Positions 41,036 to 50,296 are shown, counted from the stretch's first letter. The stretch: DNA of 64,000 bases from an uncultured Desulfuromonas sp. (GCF_963678835.1 NZ_OY787469.1:1798001-1862000); one strand, 5' to 3'. Numbers and translations: made by a program. Notes: generated from the sequence alone by a model not told the origin.

Positions 41036-41180
41036 GTCTTTCCAGCAGCCGTGATGACGGTGAGGAGAGGCGCTTTCAGTGTTGCTAAGCCATGGCAGGA
41101 AACTGTCAGCAACAAGCCGACCCCTTCCCCTTGGGGTCACCGCCCTGTTCCATCCCTCCTCCGGAACAGGGCATTTTTTT
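41036..41180 (+). ncRNA. Putative structured small RNA (or attenuated leader)
   Basis: About 145 nucleotides between a good promoter and a strong terminator, with no coding frame. Predicted helices by eye: TGTTGCT/AGCAACA (near 41079-41115) enclosing GGCAG-GAAA-CTGTC with a GNRA loop; CGGTGA/TCACCG closing the central domain; GACCCC/GGGGTC; and the terminator stem. AGGA triplets occur in two unpaired or loop positions. I could not match it to a known riboswitch or 6S class. It may be a trans-acting sRNA, or a leader with attenuation for the M16 operon at 41327. Confidence 0.5.
41142..41180 (+). terminator. Strong terminator ending the small RNA
   Basis: GCCCTGTTCC (41142-41151) pairs with GGAACAGGGC (41163-41172), followed by A and seven T. 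It is 147 bases before the next gene and more than 250 bases after the previous one. It therefore most likely ends the short transcript from 41036. Confidence 0.88.
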
Positions 41181-41326
41181 GTCCTGTCGACTCCAGCCAC
41201 CGCTTTTTTTCTGAGTTCAAACTCCTTTCATAACTGTGTTTATCACGGTTCTCTTGCCTGTTGCTGCTGTGATAAACTGCCCGACACGCACAGCAATAAT
41301 GAACCCACTATGGAGCTGTTTTACGT

Positions 41327-42847
41327 ATGAGAAGCCCGCGTTTACCTCGTAATTTTTTCGTTCGCGCTGTTTTTATCGTGCTGCTGTTTTGCCTGTCTAC
41401 AACCATCTTGTGGGCAGACGATTCCCTTGGTAACAAGGTGCAGCAGTTTACTCTTGCAAACGGCCTGACCTTGCTGGTGGCCGAGCGACACGATTCGCCC
41501 ACCTTTACCGCCTATATGACCATCGGTGTCGGCTCGGTGAACGAGGTTGGGAATAATCGCGGTGTTGCCCATTTGCTCGAACACATGCGCTTCAAAGGCA
41601 CTCGGCAGATCGGGACCCGCGATTTTGCCGCCGAAAAACCGTTGCTGGAGACCATTGAGCAAACCGCAGTGGCTCTGGAACGTCTTGAGCAGCGGCCCCA
41701 CACCGATGCTCAGCGTAAGCAGGCTCTCGTTGAGAAGCTGCACACCTTGCAACAGCAGCATCGCAGTCTGGTGGTCAAAGACGAATTTTCCCAGATCTAT
41801 GCCCGTCATGGCGGGATGGGATTTAATGCCTTTACCGGCAAGGATTTGACCAGCTATCTGATCTCATTGCCCGCTAATAAGTTGGAGTTGTGGATGTCGC
41901 TGGAAGCGGATCGCATGCAGAATGCGGTGTTGCGTGAGTTTTATACCGAGCGCGAGGTGGTGCTCGAAGAGCGGCGGCGCTCCTATGAAAGTCGTCCCGG
42001 CGGTATGATGTACGAGGCGCTTCTGTCCACGGCTTTCCGGGTGCACCCCTATCGTCATCCGGTGATCGGCTGGACCTCGGACATCGAAAATCTAACTCTG
42101 GCCGAGACCCGAGATTTTCTGCATCGCTACTACACACCGGTGAATGCGGTGATTGCCATTGTCGGTGATGTCGATGCCGAACAGACCCATCAGCTGGTGG
42201 AGCGTTACTTTGGGTCCATGCCGCCGGGAGAAAAAATACCACCAGTGACTGCCGTCGAACCGCCACAACAGGGGGAGCGACGCACCGAGGTGTGTTTTGA
42301 TGCCGAACCGCAATTGCTGGTGGCCTTTCACAAACCAACACTGCCATCGCGCGACGATTATACGTTTGATCTGCTCGGCCATTTGTTGACCGAAGGACCG
42401 CGGTCACGTCTGTACCGTTCGCTGGTGCTGGAGCAGCAACTGGCGACCAAAGTCACCAGTTATTCGGCTCCGGGAGCGCGTTATAACAATCTGTTTGTTG
42501 TCAGTCTGACGCCGCGCTCTCCCCATACCACGGCGGAGCTGGAACAGGCCCTCTACCGCGAACTTGAGCTGTTGAAACAACAGCCGGTTAGCGAACAGGA
42601 GTTGACGCCGATTCGCAAACAGTTGCGTGCCGATCGCCTGCGTTACCTGAAGAGCAACAATGGGCTGGCCAATATGCTGACCCGTTTTCAGGTGGTTGCC
42701 GGTGATTGGCGTTACCTGGTTGATTACGATGAAAACATTGCCCGCATTCACGGTGACGATTTGCAGCAGGTGGCCCAACGTTGGCTGACGAAGGAGAATC
42801 GCAGTGTGATCACTCTGGTGCAGGAGGCTGACGATGAAGTGTTGTAG
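41327..42847 (+). CDS. M16 zinc metallopeptidase, catalytic subunit
   Basis: 506 residues with a signal peptide (helix FVRAVFIVLLFCLSTTILWA, about 10-30), so periplasmic or envelope. The inverted zinc motif H-x-x-E-H is intact in 'GVAHLLEHMRFKGT' (about 76-89), and the downstream Glu lies in 'YTEREVVLEERRRS'. C-terminal M16 domain at about 215-400. It should form a two-subunit protease with the next gene, overlapping by 14 bases. Substrates of such pairs range from peptides to modified peptides; nothing here identifies one. Confidence 0.9.
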   Translation: MRSPRLPRNFFVRAVFIVLLFCLSTTILWADDSLGNKVQQFTLANGLTLLVAERHDSPTFTAYMTIGVGSVNEVGNNRGVAHLLEHMRFKGTRQIGTRDFAAEKPLLETIEQTAVALERLEQRPHTDAQRKQALVEKLHTLQQQHRSLVVKDEFSQIYARHGGMGFNAFTGKDLTSYLISLPANKLELWMSLEADRMQNAVLREFYTEREVVLEERRRSYESRPGGMMYEALLSTAFRVHPYRHPVIGWTSDIENLTLAETRDFLHRYYTPVNAVIAIVGDVDAEQTHQLVERYFGSMPPGEKIPPVTAVEPPQQGERRTEVCFDAEPQLLVAFHKPTLPSRDDYTFDLLGHLLTEGPRSRLYRSLVLEQQLATKVTSYSAPGARYNNLFVVSLTPRSPHTTAELEQALYRELELLKQQPVSEQELTPIRKQLRADRLRYLKSNNGLANMLTRFQVVAGDWRYLVDYDENIARIHGDDLQQVAQRWLTKENRSVITLVQEADDEVL

Positions 42848-44255
42848 ATTTTTAATTTGGATTCTTTTGCTGGTGACGGCCTGGCCACTCACGGCCTTAG
42901 GCGCAGCTGGCCGCCCTGATGATCTGGAACTTCCAGAGTTGAAATTTACCATCGAGTATCCCGAAACGTTTCAGCTCGCGAACGGCATTCAGGTCTATTA
43001 TCGTCAGGATGCGGAGTTGCCCTTGGTGGATGTGACCGTGGTGGTGGAATCGGGGAAGATTACCGCACCGCCGCAAAAGGCCGGGCTGGCCGAGTTGGTG
43101 GCTGATAATCTGAAAAAAGGTGGAGCCGGCACATGGGATGCCGCCGCCTTTGATACGGCACTGGACGCGTTGGCGGCCTCACTTAAAGTGACTGCCGGAA
43201 CCTACACCACGCGCAGCTCGCTGTCGTTGCTCAAAGAAGATGTACGCCCGGGGTTGGCGTTGCTGGCCGCCATGCTGCGCCAGCCGCACTTTGATGCCGA
43301 GCGCTTTGAGATCAGCCGCAATCAGATGCTTGAAGGCATTCGTCGCAAGGCGGACCATGGTGCGGCTCTGGCCCAGCAGATTCTGATGTCGCGCCTCTAT
43401 GCCGGTCATCCGTTGGCGGAGTCGCCAACCTTACACAGCGTCGCCGCGATTAGCCGCGAGGATTTGCAAGCCAACCATCAGCGTTATTTTGGGCCGTCCA
43501 ATACGCGCATTGTTTTTACCGGCGATGTGGATAAGGATACGGCCAAGGCCTTGCTGGAGGAGGCCTTTGGTGATTGGCACCATGACAGTGTGACGCCTGA
43601 TGTGCCGCCGTTGCAACCACAGGTGCAAGCCGGTGTGGTGCTGGTGGATCGTCCGGTGCCACAGACCACGATATTGCTTGGTGAGCTGGCGATTGAGAAA
43701 AACAACCCCGACCTCTATGCCGTTCAGGTGATGAATTATATCCTCGGCGGCGGCGGATTCAGTTCGCGGCTGATGCGGGAGATCCGCTCTAATCGAGGAC
43801 TGGCCTATTCGGTGTATTCTTATTTTTCCGTGGGACGGCGGCTTCCCGGCGTCTTTATCAGTGCGGCGGAAACCAAGAACGCCTCGGTGGGCGAAGTGGT
43901 TGGTCTGATGCATGAGGAGATGGAACGGATCGGGCGAGAGGCGATCAGTGCCGCGGAACTGGAGCAGGCCAAGCAGAGTCTGATCAACTCCTTTGTGTTC
44001 GCCTTTGACAACCGTCATGCTCTGGCCACGCGTATTCTCGATCAGGAATTATTTGGCTATCCGGAAGATTATCTGGACCGTTACCGCCAGCGGATTGCTG
44101 CGGTGACCATTGACGATGTTCAGCGCGTTGCCCGGCGCTATCTGCATCCTGAGCAACAGGTGACGGTGCTGATCGGCGATATTGAGGTGTTGCGCGACAC
44201 GGTGAAGGGCTGGAATGTGCCGGTTACGGAACGGCGCGTCGAAGATTTGTTATAA
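42834..44255 (+). CDS. M16 peptidase-like partner subunit lacking the zinc motif
   Basis: 473 residues with a signal peptide (FLIWILLLVTAWPLTALGAAG). It keeps the M16 fold. In the place of HxxEH it reads 'KAGLAELVADNLKKGG', so both zinc His residues are missing. The C-terminal half retains the conserved Arg-Tyr region 'SSRLMREIRSNRGLAYSVYS', which helps bind substrate in the partner's active site. This is the pattern of heterodimeric M16B peptidases, with one catalytic and one substrate-binding chain. Convergent with lpxH, 15 bases apart. Confidence 0.9.
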   Translation: MKCCRFLIWILLLVTAWPLTALGAAGRPDDLELPELKFTIEYPETFQLANGIQVYYRQDAELPLVDVTVVVESGKITAPPQKAGLAELVADNLKKGGAGTWDAAAFDTALDALAASLKVTAGTYTTRSSLSLLKEDVRPGLALLAAMLRQPHFDAERFEISRNQMLEGIRRKADHGAALAQQILMSRLYAGHPLAESPTLHSVAAISREDLQANHQRYFGPSNTRIVFTGDVDKDTAKALLEEAFGDWHHDSVTPDVPPLQPQVQAGVVLVDRPVPQTTILLGELAIEKNNPDLYAVQVMNYILGGGGFSSRLMREIRSNRGLAYSVYSYFSVGRRLPGVFISAAETKNASVGEVVGLMHEEMERIGREAISAAELEQAKQSLINSFVFAFDNRHALATRILDQELFGYPEDYLDRYRQRIAAVTIDDVQRVARRYLHPEQQVTVLIGDIEVLRDTVKGWNVPVTERRVEDLL

Positions 44256-44270
44256 TGATTTGATCGGGAA

Positions 44271-45008
44271 TCAGGTCGCAGGGTTGGCAGCGGGGTGGTA
44301 CTCTTCCAGAGTGAAACGGCCGTTTTCGAACTGGCCGTAATGGCAGGTATCGCCCCAGTTGCCGACAATGGCCACGCTTTTTTTATCTTGTTGCCACAGG
44401 TGGGCCTGATGGAAATGGCCGCAGACAAACAGGTCGGCACCCGCGTCTAGGCGTTGTTGGGCCTGATGACGGATCGCTTGTTCCGGGAGGACATATTGGG
44501 TTCGTGGCTGGCGACGGCTTTTTTTCTTGCTGAGCACGCCGAGAATATCGCCGATTTTCCAAGTGAGATCACCGGGGAAGATGCGGATGAGGAAACGGGC
44601 TGCAGCGCTACGGAAGAAACCGCGCAACCACAGGTAACTACGGGTCGGTGCCAGGGTGTCGCCATGGCTTAACGCGATGGTGGTGTCATCGAGCTGCACG
44701 GTGCCGTCATCGGCAAACACCGTGGCATGCAACGTTTCGGTGAAAAAAGGGCCGACATGGAAATCGTGGTTGCCTTCAACCATGACAATGCGTGTACCGC
44801 TGGCCTGGAGTTGCTGTAATTCGTGGAGCAGGGGCAGGTAGGCGCTGAACACGCAGTGGCGGTAGCCCACCCAGAATTCGAAAATGTCGCCGAGCAGAAT
44901 CAGCGTGCGCACCTGTCCCCGCTGTTGCTGAAGAAAGCTGAGCAGGTGGCGGTATGCCGCGTCGTCGGGCCGGATCAGATGGGCATCGGCGATAAACAGA
45001 TCTTTCAT
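44271..45008 (-). CDS. lpxH: UDP-2,3-diacylglucosamine diphosphatase
   Basis: 245 residues from the ATG at 45008. All calcineurin-like metal motifs are intact: 'DLFIADAHL' (D-x-H), 'LLGDIFEFWVG', 'VEGNHDFH', 'LSHGD' and 'FVCGHFHQAH'. 'FEFWVGY' is typical for LpxH. It cleaves UDP-2,3-diacylglucosamine to lipid X at the inner membrane in lipid A synthesis. Implies an LPS-bearing outer membrane. In contrast to the phosphoesterase at the left end of the window, this one keeps all ligands. Confidence 0.88.
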   Translation of the reverse strand: MKDLFIADAHLIRPDDAAYRHLLSFLQQQRGQVRTLILLGDIFEFWVGYRHCVFSAYLPLLHELQQLQASGTRIVMVEGNHDFHVGPFFTETLHATVFADDGTVQLDDTTIALSHGDTLAPTRSYLWLRGFFRSAAARFLIRIFPGDLTWKIGDILGVLSKKKSRRQPRTQYVLPEQAIRHQAQQRLDAGADLFVCGHFHQAHLWQQDKKSVAIVGNWGDTCHYGQFENGRFTLEEYHPAANPAT

Positions 45009-45063
45009 GGCGCGTACTATAGCAGTCGCCCGCAGGGGCGGCAACTGAATTGAGAGAACCTTT

Positions 45064-45699
45064 ATGACCGAGACCTGCCCCAGTCAAGCGACACTGAGCT
45101 CTTCGGTGGTCACGTTGAAGCCGAAGATGTTGCTGCACGCCTGCTGTGCGCCGTGCAGCAGTTCGGTGGTGGAACGTCTGCAGGATGATTACGACCTGAC
45201 GATCTTTTACTACAACCCCAATATTCATCCCGAAAAAGAATATCGTATTCGTCGCGACGAACTGGTGCGCTGGTGTGACGATTTGAACTTGCCGCTGATT
45301 GTCAGTGACTACGAGCCGCAACAGTGGCATGAGCGTATTGCCGGCTATGAACAGGAACCGGAGCGTGGCGAGCGCTGTACTCTGTGCTATCAGATGCGTC
45401 TCGAACGCACCGCTGAGCAAGCGGTGGCTGACGGCTTTGATCTGTTCTGCACGGTGTTGTCCATTTCGCCGCATAAAGATGCTCCGCGTATCAATCGTCT
45501 CGGGTGTGATGTGGCACAGCGGTTTGGCTCGGTATTTTATCAGGCCGATTTTAAGAAAAAGGGGGGCTTTCAGCGCAGTCTGGAGTTGTCTCGCGAGTGG
45601 GGGTTTTACCGACAGAATTACTGTGGTTGTTGTTACTCTCTGGCCGAAAGTGAACAGCGCCGAGCGCAGCGCCAGAACAAACGTGGAGAGCGTAACTGA
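45064..45699 (+). CDS. queH: Epoxyqueuosine reductase QueH
   Basis: 211 residues of the DUF208/QueH family. Conserved cysteines are 'LLHACCAPCSSSVVERL' (Cys-Cys and Cys), 'GERCTLCYQMRLER' and 'NYCGCCYSLAES', which bind a 4Fe-4S cluster and a second metal. 'FYYNPNIHPEKEYRIRRDEL' and 'SISPHKD' are also typical. It reduces epoxyqueuosine to queuosine in tRNA and replaces QueG. Its last base overlaps the ClC gene start (TGATG). Confidence 0.93.
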   Translation: MTETCPSQATLSSSVVTLKPKMLLHACCAPCSSSVVERLQDDYDLTIFYYNPNIHPEKEYRIRRDELVRWCDDLNLPLIVSDYEPQQWHERIAGYEQEPERGERCTLCYQMRLERTAEQAVADGFDLFCTVLSISPHKDAPRINRLGCDVAQRFGSVFYQADFKKKGGFQRSLELSREWGFYRQNYCGCCYSLAESEQRRAQRQNKRGERN

Positions 45700-47462
45700 T
45701 GGTGACTACCCGCAGTCGTGTGTTTTCTCCCAGTGAACGGATGCGCGGTCATGGCTGGCGGATTGTGTTTTTACTGCTGATTGCCGCGACCATTGGCGTG
45801 GTCACCGGTACCCTGGCTGTGGCGTTTCGCTATCTGTTGCTGGAAACGACGGCGCTTTTCTGGGGGGAATCCTACGATCTGGTCGCGGCGACCGCCGCCA
45901 TGCCCTGGTATCTGGTGGTGGCGATTCCAGTGGCCGGGGGATTGATCCTCGGCCCGATTCTGGAGCGTTTTGCACCGGAAGCGCGTGGTGCCGGAGTGCC
46001 GGAAGTGATCGAGTCCGTGGTGACGCGTGAGGGCAATATCCGCCATCGTACCACCCTGTTTAAAATGTTCTGTACCACCTTGTCGCTGGGCTGCGGCGCT
46101 TCGGTCGGACGTGAAGGACCGGTGGTGCATATCGGCTCTTCGGTCGGTTCTTCACTGGCTCAGCTGATGAAGTTGTCTCCGGAGTGGAAGCGGGTATTTT
46201 TGGCGTGTGGGGCGGCTGCCGGTATTGCCGCAACCTTTAATGCGCCCATGGCCGGGATGCTGTTTGCCGCAGAGATTATCCTGGTTGATTTTCAGATCAA
46301 TTATTTAAGTCAGATCGCTGTCTCCGCGGTTACGGCGACGGTGGTTTCCCACCGCTTCCTCGGTTCGTTTCCCACCTTTGATGTTCCTGCTTTCCAACTG
46401 CTCAGTTATTGGGAGATCCCCCTCTATCTTATCCTCGGTGTTTTGGCCGGGTTTCTGGCGATTGTGTTTATTCAGCTGATCAACCGGGTTGAGGATAGCT
46501 GCAATCTGATGAAGCTGCCGCTGTGGTCTCGTCCGGCTCTGGGAGGCGTTTTTGTCGGTGGTCTGGCCTTGCTGTCTCCCTATGTGCTGGGTGTTGGTTA
46601 TCAGGCGATCAATGAGGTGTTAACCGCCGATCTGGTGCCGGCAGTGATGCTGGCGATACTGCTTGCCAAGCTGGCGGCCACGGCGATTTCGGTCGGTGTT
46701 GGTTTTTCCGGGGGCATTTTTGCGCCGTCGCTGGTGTTGGGCGGTCTGCTCGGTGGTCTGTTCGGCTGTCTGGCCCAGGCGCTTGCGCCCCATCTGGTCG
46801 CCGAATTCCCGGTTTACGCTCTGGTGGGGATGGCCGCCATGGTCAGTGGCACGACTCTGGCGCCGATTACGGCGATTTTTACCATTTTCGAACTGACCTA
46901 TAATTTTGAAATTATCCTGCCGCTGATGACCAGTTGCATTGCCAGTCTGGTGATTGTCCAGTCGTTTTACGGCTTGTCGATCTATGAAACACGTCTGGTG
47001 CGGCGTGGGGTTAAAATCGTCCGCGGTCGTGATATCAACCTGCTGCGTTCTTTGTTGGTGGCGGATTACATGGAACAGGACTTTGAGCAGGTTGATGAAC
47101 GGATGCCGCTGGGGCAACTGGTGGCACTGGCCCAGGAGAGCAACTATCCCCATTTTGTTGTGGTGAATGATGAGGGACGTATGGTCGGCATGGTGTCTAT
47201 GCGCGATTTGAAAGCCTGTTTGAGCGAAATGGGCGAGTTGTGCAAACTGGTGGTGGCGTCGGAAATCATGACCCGCAATGTGATTACCATCACGGCGCAG
47301 CAGAACCTTGAAGCGGCGTTTGAGCTGTTTGAAAAAAAACCAATATCAACGTTGCCGGTGGTGAACACGCGTGATGGGCAACATGTGGTGGGCGTGCTGA
47401 AGAAAACCACCCTGATCCATGCCTACAATCAGAATATTCTCAAGATCGGAGTGGAGTCATGA
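45699..47462 (+). CDS. ClC-family chloride channel/transporter with CBS domains
   Basis: 587 residues. The ClC selectivity motifs are present: 'EARGAGVPEVIESV' (variant of GxGIPE), 'SVGREGPVVHIGSSVGS' with the gating Glu, and 'SGGIFAPSLVLGGLLGG'. About ten to twelve membrane helices (20-420) are followed by two CBS domains (about 450-580, 'MVGMVSMRDLKAC' and 'VVGVLKKTTLIH'), which usually bind adenine nucleotides. Channel or H+/Cl- exchanger cannot be decided. Coupled to queH by a 1-base overlap and to the next gene by ATGA. Confidence 0.93.
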   Translation: MVTTRSRVFSPSERMRGHGWRIVFLLLIAATIGVVTGTLAVAFRYLLLETTALFWGESYDLVAATAAMPWYLVVAIPVAGGLILGPILERFAPEARGAGVPEVIESVVTREGNIRHRTTLFKMFCTTLSLGCGASVGREGPVVHIGSSVGSSLAQLMKLSPEWKRVFLACGAAAGIAATFNAPMAGMLFAAEIILVDFQINYLSQIAVSAVTATVVSHRFLGSFPTFDVPAFQLLSYWEIPLYLILGVLAGFLAIVFIQLINRVEDSCNLMKLPLWSRPALGGVFVGGLALLSPYVLGVGYQAINEVLTADLVPAVMLAILLAKLAATAISVGVGFSGGIFAPSLVLGGLLGGLFGCLAQALAPHLVAEFPVYALVGMAAMVSGTTLAPITAIFTIFELTYNFEIILPLMTSCIASLVIVQSFYGLSIYETRLVRRGVKIVRGRDINLLRSLLVADYMEQDFEQVDERMPLGQLVALAQESNYPHFVVVNDEGRMVGMVSMRDLKACLSEMGELCKLVVASEIMTRNVITITAQQNLEAAFELFEKKPISTLPVVNTRDGQHVVGVLKKTTLIHAYNQNILKIGVES

Positions 47463-47986
47463 TTGTTTCGTCACAGCAGACAACGCGCCCTTTGGTCGCT
47501 GTTATCGGTGGCGGTGCGGTTACTCAAAAACAGTATCAACTGGCTCGCGATGTTGGTTACGGTCTGGCTCGGGGCGGAGTTGATGTGGTGTGTGGTGGTC
47601 TTGGTGGTGTCATGGAAGCCGCTTCTCGCGGGTGTCGTGAAGGGGGTGGCAACGTTATCGGCTTATTGCCGGGCAGCAATGCCGATGACGCCAATCCGTG
47701 GGCCAGTTATCCGCTGCCCACCGGCCTTGGCCATGCCCGCAACATGCTGGTGGCGCAGTCGGCACCGGTTGTTATTGCCATTGCCGGTGAGTATGGTACG
47801 TTGTCCGAATTGGCCATTGCTCTTAAAACCGGACGGGTGGTGGTGACGCTGGGAGGCTGGCAGGATATTCCCGGAGTGTGCTGTGCGCATGATGCCGACC
47901 AGGCTGTTGCGATGGCCTTGGACGCCCTCATTGCGCGGGACTGTCTTCACACCGGCAGTGGGTCGGACGTCGATAAGGAGAGCTGA
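47459..47986 (+). CDS. TIGR00725/LOG-like Rossmann protein
   Basis: 175 residues. Nucleotide-binding Rossmann fold related to the LOG/MoCo carrier group: 'VAVIGGGAVTQKQYQLARDV', 'VVCGGLGGVMEAASRGCREG' and 'AIAGEYGTLSELAIALKTG'. The LOG phosphoribohydrolase motif PGGxGTxxE is here 'AGEYGTLSE', so cytokinin-type phosphoribohydrolase activity is doubtful. TIGR00725 proteins bind nucleotides or cofactors. Overlaps the ClC gene by 4 bases and precedes the DHH gene by 1 base. Confidence 0.85.
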   Translation: MIVSSQQTTRPLVAVIGGGAVTQKQYQLARDVGYGLARGGVDVVCGGLGGVMEAASRGCREGGGNVIGLLPGSNADDANPWASYPLPTGLGHARNMLVAQSAPVVIAIAGEYGTLSELAIALKTGRVVVTLGGWQDIPGVCCAHDADQAVAMALDALIARDCLHTGSGSDVDKES

Positions 47987-47987
47987 A

Positions 47988-49031
47988 ATGGATTTGCAAC
48001 GCTCACTGGAAATCAGTGAACGGATGATCGAAAAAGTTCGTGGGAAACGCAATGTCCTGATTGTTGCCCATGACAATCCTGACCCGGATGCGCTGGCCGC
48101 AGCGTACGCTCTGAGCCATCTGTTTCTCGTGAAGGCCGGTCAAAATGCGGTGATCGCCAGTGGCGGCATTGTCGGTCGCCGGGAAAATCGGACCATGGTT
48201 GAAAAGCTGGAAATCAACGTGGTGCCGATGAATAAGATTGATCGTTGTCAATTCGATGTGGTGTGCATGGTCGACAGTCAGCCGGGAACCGGTAACAGTA
48301 CACTGCCGGATGATTGCCGGGTTGATATTATTGTCGATCACCATCCGCAACGGGTCGAGGTGGCGGACAATATGCTTGTTGATATCCGTAACGATTACGG
48401 GGCCTGCGCGACAATTCTTTACGAATACCTTCTGGCTCACGATGTTTACTTGGGAACCCGCTTGGCCACGGCCATGTTTTACGCCATCCGTTCCGAAACG
48501 CAGGACTTGGGGCGTGAATGGTTTCCCCCGGACCGCAAAGCCTATCAGGAGTTGCTCAGTCTGAGTAACAATCGCATTCTGTTCGATATCGCTCATGCCA
48601 AGGTGCCGCGCAACTATTTTCTTAATTTTAACCGCGCACTGGAATCGGCGCGTATTTTTCATGATGTGCTGGTGTTCAACCTGTTTGAGGTCGATCATCC
48701 CGATATGGTCGCTGAGATGGCCGACTTTCTGTTGCGTATGGAGGGGGTTGGTGTTGTGCTCGGTATGGGCTGCTGTGATCAGGAAGAGGTGTTGTCGCTT
48801 CGCCTCGATCGCGAAGAGCTGTTTGCCGGAAAAATTATCCGCACCGTCGTTGAGGGGCTGGGTTCTGCAGGCGGCCACGGCATGATTGCCGGTGGGCAGA
48901 TTCGACCGATGACGGGGAACCATGCCATTCAAAAGGAACTCGAAAACACGTTGGTTAAACGTCTGCTCAAAGAATTGGACTACGAACCGGTCAAAGGGCG
49001 GCGTTTGTTGGCAGGGGACTGCAACAATTGA
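47988..49031 (+). CDS. DHH/DHHA1 family phosphoesterase (NrnA-like)
   Basis: 347 residues from the ATG at 47988, which has a strong AAGGAGAG site. DHH motifs: 'IVAHDNPDPDALAAAYAL' (D-x-D), 'VVCMVDSQPG', and 'IIVDHHPQRVEVADNM'. The DHHA1 end is 'SAGGHGMIAGGQI'. Members hydrolyse short oligoribonucleotides, pAp or cyclic dinucleotide products. There is no membrane or PAS part, so it is closer to NrnA than GdpP. The substrate is not fixed by sequence. Confidence 0.87.
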   Translation: MDLQRSLEISERMIEKVRGKRNVLIVAHDNPDPDALAAAYALSHLFLVKAGQNAVIASGGIVGRRENRTMVEKLEINVVPMNKIDRCQFDVVCMVDSQPGTGNSTLPDDCRVDIIVDHHPQRVEVADNMLVDIRNDYGACATILYEYLLAHDVYLGTRLATAMFYAIRSETQDLGREWFPPDRKAYQELLSLSNNRILFDIAHAKVPRNYFLNFNRALESARIFHDVLVFNLFEVDHPDMVAEMADFLLRMEGVGVVLGMGCCDQEEVLSLRLDREELFAGKIIRTVVEGLGSAGGHGMIAGGQIRPMTGNHAIQKELENTLVKRLLKELDYEPVKGRRLLAGDCNN

Positions 49032-49156
49032 CAGCGCGTAGAGCGGTGTATAAGATGACCACTTCCGCGATCAGGAGTCGGATGGCGTTGTTGTTCACGA
49101 CCATCAGGTTCCACTCCTGGCATCATGAATTAAACTATTTTGTTAATGGTTGAACC

Positions 49157-50221
49157 ATGCGTCGTTTTTTACTGGTGCTGATTGTCCTTCTGTGGACAAC
49201 CCAGGCCTGCTTTGCCGTGGTTGAGTTATCCCGCGAAGGCAAGGCCCCTCAACGGCTGTCCGAAGTTTATCACCACCAGGGCATGCCCTTTCTGGCGATT
49301 GATGACGTCCTTCCGGCTTTAGGGTTGCGTGGTTACTGGAATTCCGTGGCGCATCAGTACGTGATTTCGACTCCTTCAGGCAAGGCCACATTTTTTCCCG
49401 GTGGACAATATCTGAAATTGGGTGAACGCTTTGTGCCGATCACCCACCCAGCGCGTTTTATTGACGGCCGTTTACGCGTCAGTGAGGATTTTGTCCTTGA
49501 ACAACTCGGTGCGGTGTTGCCTTATGCTGTTTATTATCGCAACCTGGATCCGGATTTAGCGGTTCCGGAATCATCTGAAGGTGCCTTGGATAAGCTGTTT
49601 GCCTTTTTGCTGCAGAAAAAGAAGACGAGCACCGAACCGGCCCTGCGCGCCGTGGCGATTGATCCCGGCCACGGCGGAGAAGAAACCGGCGCCATCGGTC
49701 TCAACGGTGTCAAAGAGAAGAACATCGTGCTGGATGTTGCGCAGCAGTTGGAAAAACAGGTAAAAATGAAATTGGGTATTCCGGTTTATCTGAGCCGGGA
49801 TGACGATTACTTTCTCAGCTTTGATCAGCATCTGCAGAGTGCTCGGCATGATAATGTTGATGCTTTTTTGCTGTTGCATGCCCAGGCCTCATTGAGCCCG
49901 CAGCCGCATGGTATTCATCTTTATGTCCGTCCTGGTGAGGACAGTTTCAGTTCCTCAACGCCATCGGTTCAAGATAAACCGAGTAGCATGATGCTGGCAC
50001 TGCGGCTGAGTGAGGCGTTGCGCGACGCCGGATTTCAGGTGCAGGAAGTGACGCAGGCGCCGTTGTTGCCTTTGGTGCCCGGTGATCTGCCGACGGTTCT
50101 GATCGAATTGGGCTATCTGTCCAATCAGGGGGACCACGATCTGTTGACCCATGAAGAGGGTCAAGCCCGACTTGCCGCTGCTTTGTTCTCCGGTTTGCAG
50201 AAATTTGCTTCTCAGCCCTGA
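49157..50221 (+). CDS. N-acetylmuramoyl-L-alanine amidase
   Basis: 354 residues with a signal peptide (MRRFLLVLIVLLWTTQACFA). An N-terminal domain of about 125 residues resembles copper amine oxidase-N/AMIN-type wall-targeting domains ('LAIDDVLPALGLRGYW'). The Amidase_3 catalytic domain (about 168-350) keeps the zinc ligands in 'IDPGHGGEETGAIG', 'GVKEKNIVLDVA' and 'FLLLHAQASLS', and the catalytic Glu in 'VLIELGYLSNQGDH'. It cleaves peptide stems from peptidoglycan in the periplasm, probably during division. Confidence 0.9.
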   Translation: MRRFLLVLIVLLWTTQACFAVVELSREGKAPQRLSEVYHHQGMPFLAIDDVLPALGLRGYWNSVAHQYVISTPSGKATFFPGGQYLKLGERFVPITHPARFIDGRLRVSEDFVLEQLGAVLPYAVYYRNLDPDLAVPESSEGALDKLFAFLLQKKKTSTEPALRAVAIDPGHGGEETGAIGLNGVKEKNIVLDVAQQLEKQVKMKLGIPVYLSRDDDYFLSFDQHLQSARHDNVDAFLLLHAQASLSPQPHGIHLYVRPGEDSFSSSTPSVQDKPSSMMLALRLSEALRDAGFQVQEVTQAPLLPLVPGDLPTVLIELGYLSNQGDHDLLTHEEGQARLAAALFSGLQKFASQP

Positions 50222-50268
50222 AAAATCGGTTGAGACCACCATTGAATGGAATCTTTTCAAAAGCCTGT

Positions 50269-50296
50269 TGCAAAAAAGCGCCAACGCTTTTTTGCA
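50269..50296. terminator. Hairpin terminator after the amidase gene
   Basis: TGCAAAAAAGCG and CGCTTTTTTGCA form a perfect 12-base stem with a CCAA loop. A short CTTTTCAAAAGCCTGTTG just upstream recalls the end of the dispersed repeat. Confidence 0.65.

Noticed and set aside
41036..41180. Cyclic di-GMP (GEMM) or cobalamin riboswitch
   Set aside because: The hallmark CAAAGCCAxxGGG or GCCACTG/CCGGxGC blocks are absent, although a GNRA hairpin is present.
48003..48932. 309-codon minus-strand frame
   Set aside because: Antisense to the DHH phosphoesterase gene, whose motifs are intact.
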